Source of the DNA: Xanthomonas hydrangeae
GTDB taxonomy: Bacteria; Pseudomonadota; Gammaproteobacteria; Xanthomonadales; Xanthomonadaceae
Length of the DNA: 64,000 bases
Reading direction: 5' to 3'
Assembly (NCBI GenBank): GCA_905142475.1
Contig: LR990730.1
Span: forward strand, 3,534,001-3,598,000
Shown piece after piece: positions 46,739 to 55,928 of this stretch (positions within the stretch are counted from its first letter, which is position 1; each line of letters starts with the position of its first letter). The position numbers and the translations under genes were made by a program. The notes under the pieces were generated by a model, which made no database searches, was not told the DNA's origin, and saw nothing but the letters and a program-made list of their open reading frames with translations.

Positions 46739-47151
46739 CGGCAGGACGGGGCGGTGGCACAGCATCCTGCCATGCGCGCGCAGGCGAGCACAGCCACGCG
46801 TTGGCCAGCCGTGACGCGGCACCAACAATCCGCGATGCCGTGCGGTGCGTCTTGCCTCGATGCGCGCAAGCGCGCGTCGCGCTCGACATGGTCTGGTCTG
46901 GCCTGGTCTGCACGACACGCTCCGGGCACCCGGGCGGTATCCTCGCCACTGCTCATCCGGACTGCTGACATGCCACACGACTTGCACACACGCACCTACG
47001 CGCAGACGCAGCGCTGGAGTGCATCCTCGCTGCCTGCACGTATCGCAGATGCCATCAATGTCGCTATCGCCGTCGCTGCATGTGGTGCAGCCGTCCTGGC
47101 AGCTGGCGACGCGGGGCAGTGCCAGCTGCCCCATCGCGTGCGAGGCGCAGC
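46739..47151. other. 413-bp divergent intergenic region
   Basis: Lies between mmuP (minus) and the VOC gene (plus). I see a tandem of TGGTC pentamers at 46889-46908 (GGTCTGGTCTGG) and no recognisable riboswitch. A 61-codon frame starting at 46970 and running into the VOC gene has no clear start signal and is not called. No convincing promoter pair was found. Confidence 0.4.
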
Positions 47152-47541
47152 ATGATGCTCGCCGGCATCCACCACGTGGCGATCATCGCCGGCGACTATG
47201 CGCGCTCCAAGCAGTTCTATTGCGACGTCCTGGGTCTGCGCGTGCTCGCTGAGCATTACCGCCAGCCGCGCGATTCCTGGAAGCTGGATCTGGCGCTGCC
47301 CGACGGCGGCCAGATCGAGCTGTTTTCGTTTCCCGACGCACCGCTGCGCCCCAGCCGCCCGGAAGCGCGCGGGCTGCGTCATCTTGCCTTGCGGGTCGAA
47401 GCGCTGGACGCGGCCGTCGCGCATCTCAACGCGCACGGCGTGGTCACCGAAGACATCCGCATCGACGAATACACCGGCCGCCGCTTCACCTTCTTCGCCG
47501 ATCCGGACGACTTGCCGCTGGAGCTCTACGAAGTCGGTTGA
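47152..47541 (+). CDS. VOC family protein (YaeR-like, glyoxalase fold)
   Basis: 129 residues, single vicinal-oxygen-chelate domain. Clear marks: [28 protein letters not shown] at the start, [23 protein letters not shown] in the middle and [15 protein letters not shown] at the end. His6, Glu56-like and Glu125 positions would form the metal site. YaeR-type proteins have no settled reaction. A single ATG doublet at 47152/47155 marks the start. It is apparently monocistronic. Confidence 0.85.
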   Translation: MMLAGIHHVAIIAGDYARSKQFYCDVLGLRVLAEHYRQPRDSWKLDLALPDGGQIELFSFPDAPLRPSRPEARGLRHLALRVEALDAAVAHLNAHGVVTEDIRIDEYTGRRFTFFADPDDLPLELYEVG

Positions 47542-47750
47542 GCGCAGCAGACCCCGCAGGTTCGGTCACATCTGCCACGGAGGCACGTCGAAGCGTCAGA
47601 GCGATCAACAAACCTGCTGCGCGGCCGCCAGGCGGGCGCTCGGTATGTTTTGTTGGCCGCTGGTAGTCGATGGTCGCTGTGACTTTCGGCGGATGCGGCG
47701 ATGCGGTAACACCATGAAGATCGAACCACACCAGGACACAGGGAGCGTAC

Positions 47751-48644
47751 ATGCTGCAGATCCGTGCATTGTCCAAGACCTACGCCAATGGCGTGCATGC
47801 GCTGCAAGGCGTCACCCTCGACATTCCTCGCGGCATGTTCGGATTGCTTGGACCTAACGGCGCGGGCAAGTCGTCGTTGATGCGTACGCTGGCCACGCTG
47901 CAGGAGCCCGATTCGGGTAGCGTGACGCTGACCAGCGCCGACGGAAGCAGCATCGACGTGCTCACCGACAAGGACGCCTTACGCCGCCGGCTGGGCTATC
48001 TGCCGCAGGATTTCGGCGTGTACCCGAAGGTCAGCGCGCTGGACATGCTCGATCACTTCGCCGTGCTCAAGGGGCTCACCGATCGCGGCCAACGCAAGGA
48101 GGTGGTCGAGCGGCTGTTGCAGCAGGTCAATCTGTGGGATGCGCGCAAGCGCAAGCTCGGCACCTATTCCGGTGGCATGCGCCAACGCTTCGGCATTGCG
48201 CAGGCGCTGCTGGGCAATCCACAGCTGGTCATCGTCGACGAGCCAACCGCCGGGCTGGATCCGGAAGAGCGCAATCGTTTTCTCAATCTGCTGGCCGAAA
48301 TCGGCGAGAACGTGGTGGTGATCCTGTCCACCCATATCGTCGAAGACGTCACCGACCTGTGCCCGACAATGGCCATCATGAACAAGGGCCAGGTATTGCT
48401 GACCGGGCGGCCCGCCGATGCGATCGACATGCTGCAGCAGCAGGTCTGGCGCAAACAGGTCGCCAAGCAGGCGCTGCCCGATTACGAAGCACGCTTCACC
48501 GTGCTGTCCACGCGCCTGATTGCCGGGCACCCGGTGATCCACGTGTTCAGTGCCGACTGCCCGGAACCGGGTTTCGAACAGGTCGCTCCCGATCTCGAGG
48601 ATGTCTATTTCCAGCGCCTGCGCAAGCAAGCGCTGGCTGCCTGA
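47751..48644 (+). CDS. ABC transporter ATP-binding protein
   Basis: 297 residues. Walker A is GPNGAGKSS at 34-42, the signature YSGGMRQRFG near 139, Walker B LVIVDEPTAGLD near 160, and the switch His in ILSTHIVEDV. A C-terminal region of about 80 residues is family-specific. It is followed 12 nt later by the permease-peptidase fusion and should power it. Upstream, 209 bp contain no recognised element. Confidence 0.95.
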   Translation: MLQIRALSKTYANGVHALQGVTLDIPRGMFGLLGPNGAGKSSLMRTLATLQEPDSGSVTLTSADGSSIDVLTDKDALRRRLGYLPQDFGVYPKVSALDMLDHFAVLKGLTDRGQRKEVVERLLQQVNLWDARKRKLGTYSGGMRQRFGIAQALLGNPQLVIVDEPTAGLDPEERNRFLNLLAEIGENVVVILSTHIVEDVTDLCPTMAIMNKGQVLLTGRPADAIDMLQQQVWRKQVAKQALPDYEARFTVLSTRLIAGHPVIHVFSADCPEPGFEQVAPDLEDVYFQRLRKQALAA

Positions 48645-48656
48645 CGGAGCGCTGCG

Positions 48657-51600
48657 ATGATCCTGGCGTTCCTGCGCTTCGAGCTGCGCGAACAACTGCG
48701 CTCGCCCTTCCTGTGGCTGCTGGCTGCGCTGTACGCGCTGCTGGCGTTTGCCGCACTGTCCAGCGACGCGGTGCAGATCGGTGGCGGCATCGGCAACGTG
48801 CTGCGCAATGCGCCGACCGTGATCGCCACGCTGCTGGGACTTTTCAGCCTGCTGGGCCTGCTGGTGATCACCCTGTTCGTCTGCAATGCCTTGCTGCGCG
48901 ACTTCGACCTGGGCACGGCCGAGCTGGTGTTTTCCACATCGGTGCGGCGGCGCGACTATCTGCTCGGCCGTATCGGCGCGGCGCTGATCGCCGGCATGGT
49001 GATGTACGTGGTGATCGCGCTGGGCATGTTCGCGGCGCAATTCATGCCCTGGATCGATCAGGCACGGCTCGGCCCGGTCGCAGTGCTGCCCTATCTGTGG
49101 TCGTTGCTGGTGCTGGTGCTGCCCAATCTGCTGTTCACCACCGCGCTGCTGTCGGTGCTGGCGGTGACCACGCGCAGCATCCTGTGGGTCTATATCGGCG
49201 TGATCGTGTTCTTCGTGCTGTATGGCGTGAGCCGTGCGCTGATGGCCGACCTGGACAATGTGTGGATCGCCACGCTGTCCGACCCGCTCGGCATCCGCGC
49301 GTTGTCGCAGACGCTGCGCTACTGGTCGGTGGACCAGCGCAATCATCAGTTGCCGCCACTGACCGGCTATCTGCTCGCCAATCGCGCGGTGTGGTTGGGC
49401 ATGAGCGGTGTGCTGTTCGCCGCCACCTTCGCGCTGTTCCGCACCGAGCGCAGCGGCACGCGTCGGCGCCGTGGCGCTGGCGCGATTGCACCTGCCGATA
49501 CGGCGCCCACCAGCACACGCGTCACCACCACGCGCCTGACGGTCACACCGAGCTTCGGCGCGGCCACCGCCTGGAAGCAGCTGCTGCGGCAGATCCGCTT
49601 CGACACGTTGGGCGTGCTGCGCAGTGCGCCGTTCGTGGTGCTGCTGATGCTGGGCCTGGCCAACTTTATTCCGACCGCCTTGTTCAATTCGCGCAATTAC
49701 GGCACCGCCGTGCTGCCGGTGACCTCGTTGATGCTGGAGGCGCTGCAGAACAGCTACAGCTTTCTGCTGATCATCGTGGTGCTGTTCTATGCCGGCGAGC
49801 TGGTGTGGAAAGAGCGCAGCAACCGCATCGACGGCATCACCGACGCGATGCCGGTCCCGGATTGGGTGCCGTTGCTCGGCAAATTCGTCGCTTTGCTGGC
49901 GGTGATCGCCAGCTTCCAGCTCGCCGGTGCGCTGACCTCGATCGCGCTGCAGCTGGGCCGTGGCTACACCAGCATCGAACCGCTGCTGTATCTCAAGACC
50001 CTGGCACTGGGCTCGGTGCTGTACGTGCTGATGGGCGGCATGGCCTTGGCGCTGCAGGTGCTGAGCAACAACAAGTTCGCCGGCTATGCGCTGCTGATGC
50101 TGGTGTTGATCGGGCAGTCGGTGCTGTCGATGCTCGACTACACCCAGAACCTCTACACCTTCGGTGGCTGGCCCAACGCACCGTATTCGGACATGAACGG
50201 CTACGGGCACTTCCTGCCAGGGCAATTGTGGTTCCAGGGCTATTGGGGCGTGTTCCTGCTGGCCTTGCTGTTGCTGTCCTCGGCATTCTGGCCACGCGGC
50301 GTGGGCCACGGGTTGCGACAGCGTGTGCGGCTGGCGTTGCGGCGCCTGCGCAGCCCGACCGGTGCGGCATTGGCGGCCACCCTGCTCGGCTTCGCGGCGG
50401 TCGGCGGCTGGCTGTACTGGAACACCAACGTCTACAACAGCTTCCTGTCGCCGGAACAGCAGCTGGACCTGCAGGCGCGCTACGAGCGCGATTACCGCAA
50501 GTACAAGGATCTGCCGCAGCCGCGCATCGTCGCGATCGACAACCATGTCGACCTGCATCCGGAAACCCAGTCGGTCGTCATCGATGCCACCTGGACGGTG
50601 CGCAACACCCACCCCACGCCGATCAGCGAGGTGCACATCGGCATGCAAGGCCGCACTGGCGACCGCAGCCTGGTGAAGGTGGATCTAGGCGGGCAGACCC
50701 TGACCACGCACGACATCCCGGCCGGCTATCGCATCTATCGACTACAGCGGCCGCTGCAACCCGGCCAAGAGCGCGTGTTCCGTTTCCGTGTGGACCAGCA
50801 TCCACATGGGCTCACCGCCGAACAGGCGCAAACCGAACTGGTCGCCAACGGCAGCTTTTTCAACACCACCTTGCTGCCCTGGTTCGGCTACAACACGCAG
50901 ACCGAGATCACCGACCGCAACGACCGCCGCAAGCGCGGCCTGGGCGAACCCACGCGCATGCCCAAGCTCGAAGACCAGGCCGCGCGCGCCAACACCTACG
51001 TCACCGACGATGCCGACTGGCTCGATTTTGCCAGCACCGTCTGCACCGCGCCGGATCAGATCGCCCTGGCGCCGGGCTATCTGCAACAGGAATTCCAACG
51101 CGATGGCAGGCGCTGCTTCCGCTACGTGATGGACCGCCCGATGCTCAACTTCTACGCCTACCTGTCGGCACGCTGGCAAGTGCGCAAGGCGCGCTACAAG
51201 AACATCCCGATCGAGATCTATTACGACCCCAAGCACCCGTACAACGTGCAGCGCATGATCGAGGGCGTGCAGAAATCGCTGGCCTATTACGAAGCCAACT
51301 TCAGCCCGTATCAGCACCATCAGGTGCGCATCATCGAGTTCCCCGGCTACGCGCGATTTGCGCAGTCGTTCGCCAACACCATTCCCTACTCCGAATCGAT
51401 CGGCTTCATTGCCGATCTGCGCGACAAGAACGATATCGACTACGTGTTCTATGTCACCGCGCATGAAGTGGCGCATCAATGGTGGGCGCATCAGGTGATC
51501 GGCGCGAACGTGCAAGGCGCCACCATGCTGTCGGAATCGCTGGCGCAGTATTCGGCGTTGATGGTGATGGAACGCGAGTACGGACGCGCCCACATGCGCC

Positions 51601-52247
51601 GCTTTCTCAAGTACGAACTGGACCGCTATCTGGAAGGCCGTGGCGGCGAAACCATCGAGGAATTGCCGTTGTACCGCGTGGAAAATCAGCAATACATCCA
51701 CTACCGCAAGGGCTCGCTGGCGTTTTACCGGCTGCGCGAAGAGATCGGTGAGCAGGCGCTCAACCGCGCGTTGCAGCGCTTCCTGGCCGCCAAGGCTTTC
51801 GAACAACCGCCTTACACCACCTCGGCCGAGCTGCTGCAGACAATTCGGGCCGAGGCACGCCCGGACCAGCAGGGGCTGATCACCGACCTGTTCGAAAAGA
51901 TCACCTTCTACGACAACCGCGTGGTGAGCGCGCAGGCACGCAAACGCCCCGATGGGCGCTATGCGGTCACCGTGCAGACGCATGCGGCCAAGTTGCAGGC
52001 CGACGGCAAGGGCAAGGAGCACGCGGTGCCGTTGGACGACTGGATTGAAGTGGCGATCTACGGGAAGGCCGCTGGCAAGAACGCGCAGGCACCGGTGCTG
52101 TATCTGCAGCGTCAGCACATCACCAGCGCCGCGCCGAGTTTCACGCTCACGGTCGACAGCCTGCCTGCCGAAGCCGGCTTCGACCCCGACAACAAACTGA
52201 TCGACCGCGTGCCGGCGGACAACCGCAAGCAGGTGACGCTGCAATAG
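48657..52247 (+). CDS. ABC permease fused to M1-type aminopeptidase
   Basis: 1196 residues. Residues 1-about 600 form an ABC-2 permease with two blocks of six helices (LFSLLGLLVITLFVCNALLRDFD, ILWVYIGVIVFFVLYG; second block from about 310). From about 600 to the end is a gluzincin peptidase: HEVAHQWW at 936-943 gives two zinc His and the general-base Glu, with a further acidic residue 20 positions downstream (SESLAQY). The M1 substrate motif GAMEN is not seen; PYSESIGF stands in its place. The peptidase is predicted to face the periplasm. Transport and proteolysis of the same peptide is a likely but unproven role. Confidence 0.9.
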   Translation: MILAFLRFELREQLRSPFLWLLAALYALLAFAALSSDAVQIGGGIGNVLRNAPTVIATLLGLFSLLGLLVITLFVCNALLRDFDLGTAELVFSTSVRRRDYLLGRIGAALIAGMVMYVVIALGMFAAQFMPWIDQARLGPVAVLPYLWSLLVLVLPNLLFTTALLSVLAVTTRSILWVYIGVIVFFVLYGVSRALMADLDNVWIATLSDPLGIRALSQTLRYWSVDQRNHQLPPLTGYLLANRAVWLGMSGVLFAATFALFRTERSGTRRRRGAGAIAPADTAPTSTRVTTTRLTVTPSFGAATAWKQLLRQIRFDTLGVLRSAPFVVLLMLGLANFIPTALFNSRNYGTAVLPVTSLMLEALQNSYSFLLIIVVLFYAGELVWKERSNRIDGITDAMPVPDWVPLLGKFVALLAVIASFQLAGALTSIALQLGRGYTSIEPLLYLKTLALGSVLYVLMGGMALALQVLSNNKFAGYALLMLVLIGQSVLSMLDYTQNLYTFGGWPNAPYSDMNGYGHFLPGQLWFQGYWGVFLLALLLLSSAFWPRGVGHGLRQRVRLALRRLRSPTGAALAATLLGFAAVGGWLYWNTNVYNSFLSPEQQLDLQARYERDYRKYKDLPQPRIVAIDNHVDLHPETQSVVIDATWTVRNTHPTPISEVHIGMQGRTGDRSLVKVDLGGQTLTTHDIPAGYRIYRLQRPLQPGQERVFRFRVDQHPHGLTAEQAQTELVANGSFFNTTLLPWFGYNTQTEITDRNDRRKRGLGEPTRMPKLEDQAARANTYVTDDADWLDFASTVCTAPDQIALAPGYLQQEFQRDGRRCFRYVMDRPMLNFYAYLSARWQVRKARYKNIPIEIYYDPKHPYNVQRMIEGVQKSLAYYEANFSPYQHHQVRIIEFPGYARFAQSFANTIPYSESIGFIADLRDKNDIDYVFYVTAHEVAHQWWAHQVIGANVQGATMLSESLAQYSALMVMEREYGRAHMRRFLKYELDRYLEGRGGETIEELPLYRVENQQYIHYRKGSLAFYRLREEIGEQALNRALQRFLAAKAFEQPPYTTSAELLQTIRAEARPDQQGLITDLFEKITFYDNRVVSAQARKRPDGRYAVTVQTHAAKLQADGKGKEHAVPLDDWIEVAIYGKAAGKNAQAPVLYLQRQHITSAAPSFTLTVDSLPAEAGFDPDNKLIDRVPADNRKQVTLQ

Positions 52248-52352
52248 CCGAATGAACGCATGCCGCAGCGCGTCTTTCCGCCACCATACTCCACGGTATA
52301 CATTGCGATCAGGCCGCCGACGGCGGCCACAGCAATCCCTGGGAGGGGACAC

Positions 52353-52802
52353 ATGCGCAAGACCTTCAAGACCCTGATGCTGGCCCTGCCGCTGGCTGCG
52401 GCCTCGCTGCTGGCCCAGGCCGCCGATTCGCCGGTGGGCCGCTGGAAGACCATCGACGACGAGACCGGCAAGCCCAAGTCGGTGGTGCAGATCGAACAAA
52501 CCGGCAACGGCACGCTGAGCGGCAAGGTGGTGGACATCCTGCAATCGGACAAGGGCCCGAACCCGCTCTGCGACAAATGCGATGGCGCCCAGAAAGGCAA
52601 GCCGATCAAGGGCATGACCATCCTGTGGGGCCTCAAGCCCGACGGCACTGCGGTGTGGAGCGGCGGCTCGGTGCTCGACCCGGCCAAGGGCAAGACCTAC
52701 AAGGCCAAGGTCACCCTGACCGACGGCGGCAAGAAGCTGCAGATGCGCGGCTATGTGGGTATCGAGGCGTTGGGTCGCACTCAGACCTGGATCCGTGAAT
52801 AG
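52353..52802 (+). CDS. secreted DUF2147 protein
   Basis: 149 residues. Signal peptide MRKTFKTLMLALPLAAASLL with cleavage near AQA-AD, then a DUF2147 beta-barrel domain: PVGRWKTIDDETGKPKSVVQI, GKVVDIL, CDKCDGAQKGKPIKGMTILWG, and the end RGYVGIEALGRTQTWIR. The CxxC (CDKC) is conserved in the family. The fold is lipocalin-like, the ligand is unknown. GGGAGGGG 6 nt upstream is a strong ribosome binding site. A terminator with a TTCG tetraloop follows. Confidence 0.88.
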   Translation: MRKTFKTLMLALPLAAASLLAQAADSPVGRWKTIDDETGKPKSVVQIEQTGNGTLSGKVVDILQSDKGPNPLCDKCDGAQKGKPIKGMTILWGLKPDGTAVWSGGSVLDPAKGKTYKAKVTLTDGGKKLQMRGYVGIEALGRTQTWIRE

Positions 52803-52805
52803 CTG

Positions 52806-53003
52806 GATTGGGGATTGGGGATTCGCAAGAGCGGGCGTCCTTCGGGGCGCCTTTTTTGTGCGTCGGCGCTTTTTTGGGGGCTTGTTCTATTGGGCGGGAT
52901 CATCGGCTACTGGTGCCGTAGCGATGGCTGACGCCGCGCGTCTGGACAGGCAGGCGGCCTGATCCTGCTTTGACGAATCCCCAATCTCCCAGCCCCAATC
53001 CCG
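52806..53003. repeat. inverted heptad-repeat pair flanking the DUF2147 terminator
   Basis: Left arm 52806-52826 (GATTGGG units ending GATTCGC), right arm 52974-53003 (GAATCCCCAAT...CCCCAATCCC), enclosing a terminator and about 120 bp with no gene. Same arrangement as the pairs at 27949 and 34891. Confidence 0.75.
52834..52857 (+). terminator. intrinsic terminator with TTCG loop
   Basis: GGCGTCC / GGGCGCC (one G-U pair) with a TTCG tetraloop and six T residues, 32 nt after the DUF2147 stop. Confidence 0.85.
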
Positions 53004-53050
53004 GCTCACGACTAATGCGATAATCGCCCGTCCCCCGCATCACACCTGCC

Positions 53051-55141
53051 ATGACCCGCACCGCACTCGTCACCACCGCCCTGCCCTACGCCAACGGGCC
53101 GCTGCATCTTGGCCATCTGGTCGGCTATATCCAGGCCGACATCTGGGTGCGCGCGCGCCGCCTGCGCGGCGACAAGACCTGGTTCGTCTGCGCCGACGAC
53201 ACCCATGGCACGCCGATCATGCTTGCCGCCGAAAAGGCCGGGGTGACCCCGGAAGCCTTCATCGCCAGCATCCAGGCCAGCCATGAGCGCGATTTCGCCG
53301 CGTTCGGAGTGACCTTCGATCATTACGATTCGACCAATTCGCCGGTCAATCGCGAGCTCACCGAAGCCTTCTACACCAGGCTCGAGGCCGCCGGTCACAT
53401 CAGCCGTCGCTCGGTGGCACAGTTCTACGACCCGGCCAAGGGCATGTTCCTGCCGGATCGCTACATCAAGGGCATCTGCCCCAACTGCGGCAGCGCCGAT
53501 CAGTACGGCGACAACTGCGAGGTCTGCGGCGCCACCTATGCGCCGACCGAGCTGAAGGAGCCCAAGTCGGTGATCTCCGGCGCCACCCCGGAGCTGCGCG
53601 ATTCGGAGCATTTCTTCTTCGAAGTGGGCCATTTCGACGGTTTCTTGCGTGAGTGGCTGGCTGGCGATGTGGCGCTGCCCGGTGTCAAGGCCAAACTCAA
53701 GGAATGGCTGGACACCGAAGGCGGCCTGCGCGCCTGGGACATCTCGCGCGATGCGCCGTACTTCGGCTTCCAGATTCCCGGCCAGCCGGGCAAATATTTC
53801 TACGTGTGGCTGGACGCGCCGATCGGCTACCTGTGCAGCTTCAAGACCCTGTGCGCGCAGATGGGCGAGGAGTTCGAAGCGCATCTGGTCGCCGGCACGC
53901 AGACCGAGCTGCATCACTTCATCGGCAAGGACATCGTCAATTTCCACGGCCTGTTCTGGCCGGCCGTGCTGCACGGCACCGGCCATCGCGCGCCGACCCG
54001 GCTGCACGTCAACGGCTATCTCACCGTGGACGGCGCCAAGATGTCCAAGTCGCGCGGCACCTTCGTGATGGCACGGACCTTCCTGGACGTGGGCCTGGAA
54101 CCGGAGGCGCTGCGCTACTACTTCGCGGCCAAGTCCTCCGGCGGCGTGGATGATCTGGATCTGAACCTGGGCGATTTCATCGCGCGGGTGAATGCGGATC
54201 TGGTCGGCAAGTTCGTCAACCTGGCCAGCCGCTGCGCCGGTTTCATCGGCAAGCGCTTCGACGGCAAGCTGGCCGACGCGCTGCCCGATCCGGCGCAGTA
54301 CGACCGCTTCGTCGCCGCGTTGGGGCCGATCCGCGAGGCCTACGAGCGCAACGATGCGGCCAGCGCGATCCGCCAGACCATGGCGTTGGCAGACGAGGCC
54401 AACAAGTACATCGACGACACCAAGCCATGGGTGATCGCCAAGCAGGAAGGTGCCGATGCGCAACTGCAATCGGTGTGCACGCAGGGTTTGAACCTGTTCC
54501 GCATTCTGGTCGCCGCACTCAAGCCGATCCTGCCGCGCACCTGCGCCGAGGCCGAGGCTTTCCTGTCGGCACCGATGACCAGCTGGGACGACGTCGCACG
54601 CCCGCTGACCGCACACGTGATCCAGCCCTACACCGCCCTGTTCACCCGTATCGACCCCAAACTGATCGACGCCATGACCGACGCTTCAAAAGACACACTA
54701 GCCGCATCTGCAGCAGCACCCGCCGCAACCACCGCCAAACCCGCGCCGTCCAAGGCCGAGGCAAAGCCGGCAGCGCCTGCGAATCCCCAATCCCCAATCC
54801 CCACTCCCAGCCTCATCGGCATCGACGATTTCGCCAAGCTCGATCTGCGCATCGGCAAGGTGCTGGTGTGCGAGTTCGTGGAAGGCTCGGACAAGCTGCT
54901 GCGCTTCGAACTGGACGCCGGCGAGCTGGGCAAGCGCCAGATCTTCTCGGGCATCCGCGCCAGCTACGGCGAACCGGAAACGCTGGTCGGCCGCAGCGTG
55001 GTGTTCATCGCCAACCTGGCGCCGCGCAAGATGCGCTTTGGCATCAGCGAAGGCATGATTTTGTCGGCCGGCTTCGATGGCGGCGCTTTGGCGTTGCTGG
55101 ATGCAGATGGTGGCGCGCAGCCGGGGATGCCGGTTCGGTGA
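53051..55141 (+). CDS. metG: methionyl-tRNA synthetase
   Basis: Charges tRNA-Met and initiator tRNA. 696 residues. The class I catalytic core has the HIGH-like PLHLGHLVGYIQADIW near residue 17 and KMSKSRGT around 331. The zinc knuckle CPNCGSADQYGDNCEVCG carries four Cys at about 144-160. The anticodon-binding helix domain runs to about 540. An Ala/Pro/Lys linker follows, containing the repeat-encoded NPQSPIPTPS near 579-588. The C-terminal tRNA-binding/dimerisation domain (FAKLDLRIGKVLVCEFVEGS ... GARKMRF-type end) closes it. All catalytic motifs are intact, so the linker insertion is tolerated. Confidence 0.98.
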   Translation: MTRTALVTTALPYANGPLHLGHLVGYIQADIWVRARRLRGDKTWFVCADDTHGTPIMLAAEKAGVTPEAFIASIQASHERDFAAFGVTFDHYDSTNSPVNRELTEAFYTRLEAAGHISRRSVAQFYDPAKGMFLPDRYIKGICPNCGSADQYGDNCEVCGATYAPTELKEPKSVISGATPELRDSEHFFFEVGHFDGFLREWLAGDVALPGVKAKLKEWLDTEGGLRAWDISRDAPYFGFQIPGQPGKYFYVWLDAPIGYLCSFKTLCAQMGEEFEAHLVAGTQTELHHFIGKDIVNFHGLFWPAVLHGTGHRAPTRLHVNGYLTVDGAKMSKSRGTFVMARTFLDVGLEPEALRYYFAAKSSGGVDDLDLNLGDFIARVNADLVGKFVNLASRCAGFIGKRFDGKLADALPDPAQYDRFVAALGPIREAYERNDAASAIRQTMALADEANKYIDDTKPWVIAKQEGADAQLQSVCTQGLNLFRILVAALKPILPRTCAEAEAFLSAPMTSWDDVARPLTAHVIQPYTALFTRIDPKLIDAMTDASKDTLAASAAAPAATTAKPAPSKAEAKPAAPANPQSPIPTPSLIGIDDFAKLDLRIGKVLVCEFVEGSDKLLRFELDAGELGKRQIFSGIRASYGEPETLVGRSVVFIANLAPRKMRFGISEGMILSAGFDGGALALLDADGGAQPGMPVR
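54780..54810. repeat. heptad repeat inside metG linker
   Basis: GAATCCCCAATCCCCAATCC and the following bases run in frame through the metG linker and encode NPQSPIPTPS, joining the catalytic body to the C-terminal tRNA-binding domain. It is the inverse of the arm at 55144. Confidence 0.8.
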
Positions 55142-55143
55142 AG

Positions 55144-55167
55144 CGGGATTCGGGATTCGGGATTCGT
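55144..55167. repeat. heptad repeat arm after metG
   Basis: Three GGGATTC units ending GATTCGTAAAAGCC, starting 3 nt after the metG stop. It has two possible partners: 54780-54810 within metG and 55294-55336 before the HAD gene. Confidence 0.75.
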
Positions 55168-55205
55168 AAAAGCCAGACCTGATCGTTGAGTTGGACCTGA
55201 CACGA

Positions 55206-55263
55206 GTGCTTCGCCCGTACCCTCATCCGCCCCTGCGGGGCACCTTCTCCCGGTGGGAGAAGG
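55206..55263 (+). repeat. intergenic hairpin repeat (CCCGTACCCTCA family)
   Basis: GCCCGTACCCTCATCCGC leader, then GCCCC/GGGGC (55229-55241) and CCTTCTCCC/GGGAGAAGG (55243-55263). The second copy of the element at 31149. It lies in the metG to HAD gap; it may act as a stem for processing or weak termination. Confidence 0.6.
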
Positions 55264-55293
55264 AAAAACACTGCGCCTTCAACCAATCTCTAA

Positions 55294-55336
55294 TCGCAAA
55301 TCCCCAATCCCGCCTCCCATTTCCACTCCCAGCCCC
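55294..55336. repeat. heptad repeat arm abutting the HAD start codon
   Basis: TCCCCAATCCCGCCTCCCAT and TTCCACTCCCAGCCCC end directly at the ATG at 55337. No purine-rich ribosome binding site lies between the repeat and the start codon. Confidence 0.65.
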
Positions 55337-55927
55337 ATGCAACTCGCCCTGTTCGACTTCGATCACACCATCACTGCCTGCGACACCTATGCGCGCTTCC
55401 TGCGCAAGGTGGCAACGCCGGCGCAGCTGGCGGCGGCGAAGTGGCAGCTGGGTCCGTGGGTGTTGGGCTATCGGGTCGGGTTGATCTCCGCGCAGGCCTT
55501 GCGCGCACGCGTCACGCGCCTGGTCTTCAGCACTCGTTCGCTGGAAGAAATGACCATGCACGGGGCGGCGTATGCACGCAACGATCTGCCCGGCATGTTG
55601 CGCACGAACATGATGCAGCGCATCGACTGGCACCAGGCGCAGGGGCATGAAGTCGTGCTGGTGTCCGGTTCGCTGGACCTATATCTGCAACCGTGGTGTG
55701 CGCAGCATGACCTGTCGTTGATCTGCAATCGGCTGGAACACCACGCCGGCGTGCTGAGCGGACGCTACGCCGATGCCGATTGCGGCCCGCACAAGGCCAC
55801 GCAGATCCGCCTGCGCTACGACCTGTCGCAGTACGAGTGCGTGCATGCCTATGGCGATAGCCGCGAAGACACGCCGATGCTGGCACTGGCGCAGCAGCGC
55901 TGGTATCGCGGCAATCTGTTGCACTGA
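55337..55927 (+). CDS. HAD-IB family phosphatase (SerB-like)
   Basis: 196 residues. Motif I is [10 protein letters not shown] with nucleophile Asp7 and Asp9, motif II is [15 protein letters not shown], and motif III/IV is [13 protein letters not shown] with the two Asp. The cap is short and helical, as in phosphoserine phosphatase relatives; the substrate is unknown. Its start codon is preceded directly by a heptad repeat and lacks a Shine-Dalgarno sequence, so expression may be low or coupled. rnfB starts 1 nt after its stop. Confidence 0.87.
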   Translation: MQLALFDFDHTITACDTYARFLRKVATPAQLAAAKWQLGPWVLGYRVGLISAQALRARVTRLVFSTRSLEEMTMHGAAYARNDLPGMLRTNMMQRIDWHQAQGHEVVLVSGSLDLYLQPWCAQHDLSLICNRLEHHAGVLSGRYADADCGPHKATQIRLRYDLSQYECVHAYGDSREDTPMLALAQQRWYRGNLLH

Positions 55928-55928
55928 C

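Noticed and set aside
46739-46980. SAM-type riboswitch before mmuP
   Set aside because: None of the known SAM or SAH riboswitch signature segments is present on the minus strand.
46970-47155. 61-codon frame overlapping the start of the VOC gene
   Set aside because: No ribosome binding site and no recognisable motif; only a weak hydrophobic stretch. Not strong enough to call.
47979-50648. Long open frame antisense to the ABC genes (889 codons)
   Set aside because: Low-complexity Gln/His/Arg-rich product, lies wholly opposite two well-defined genes, no start signal.
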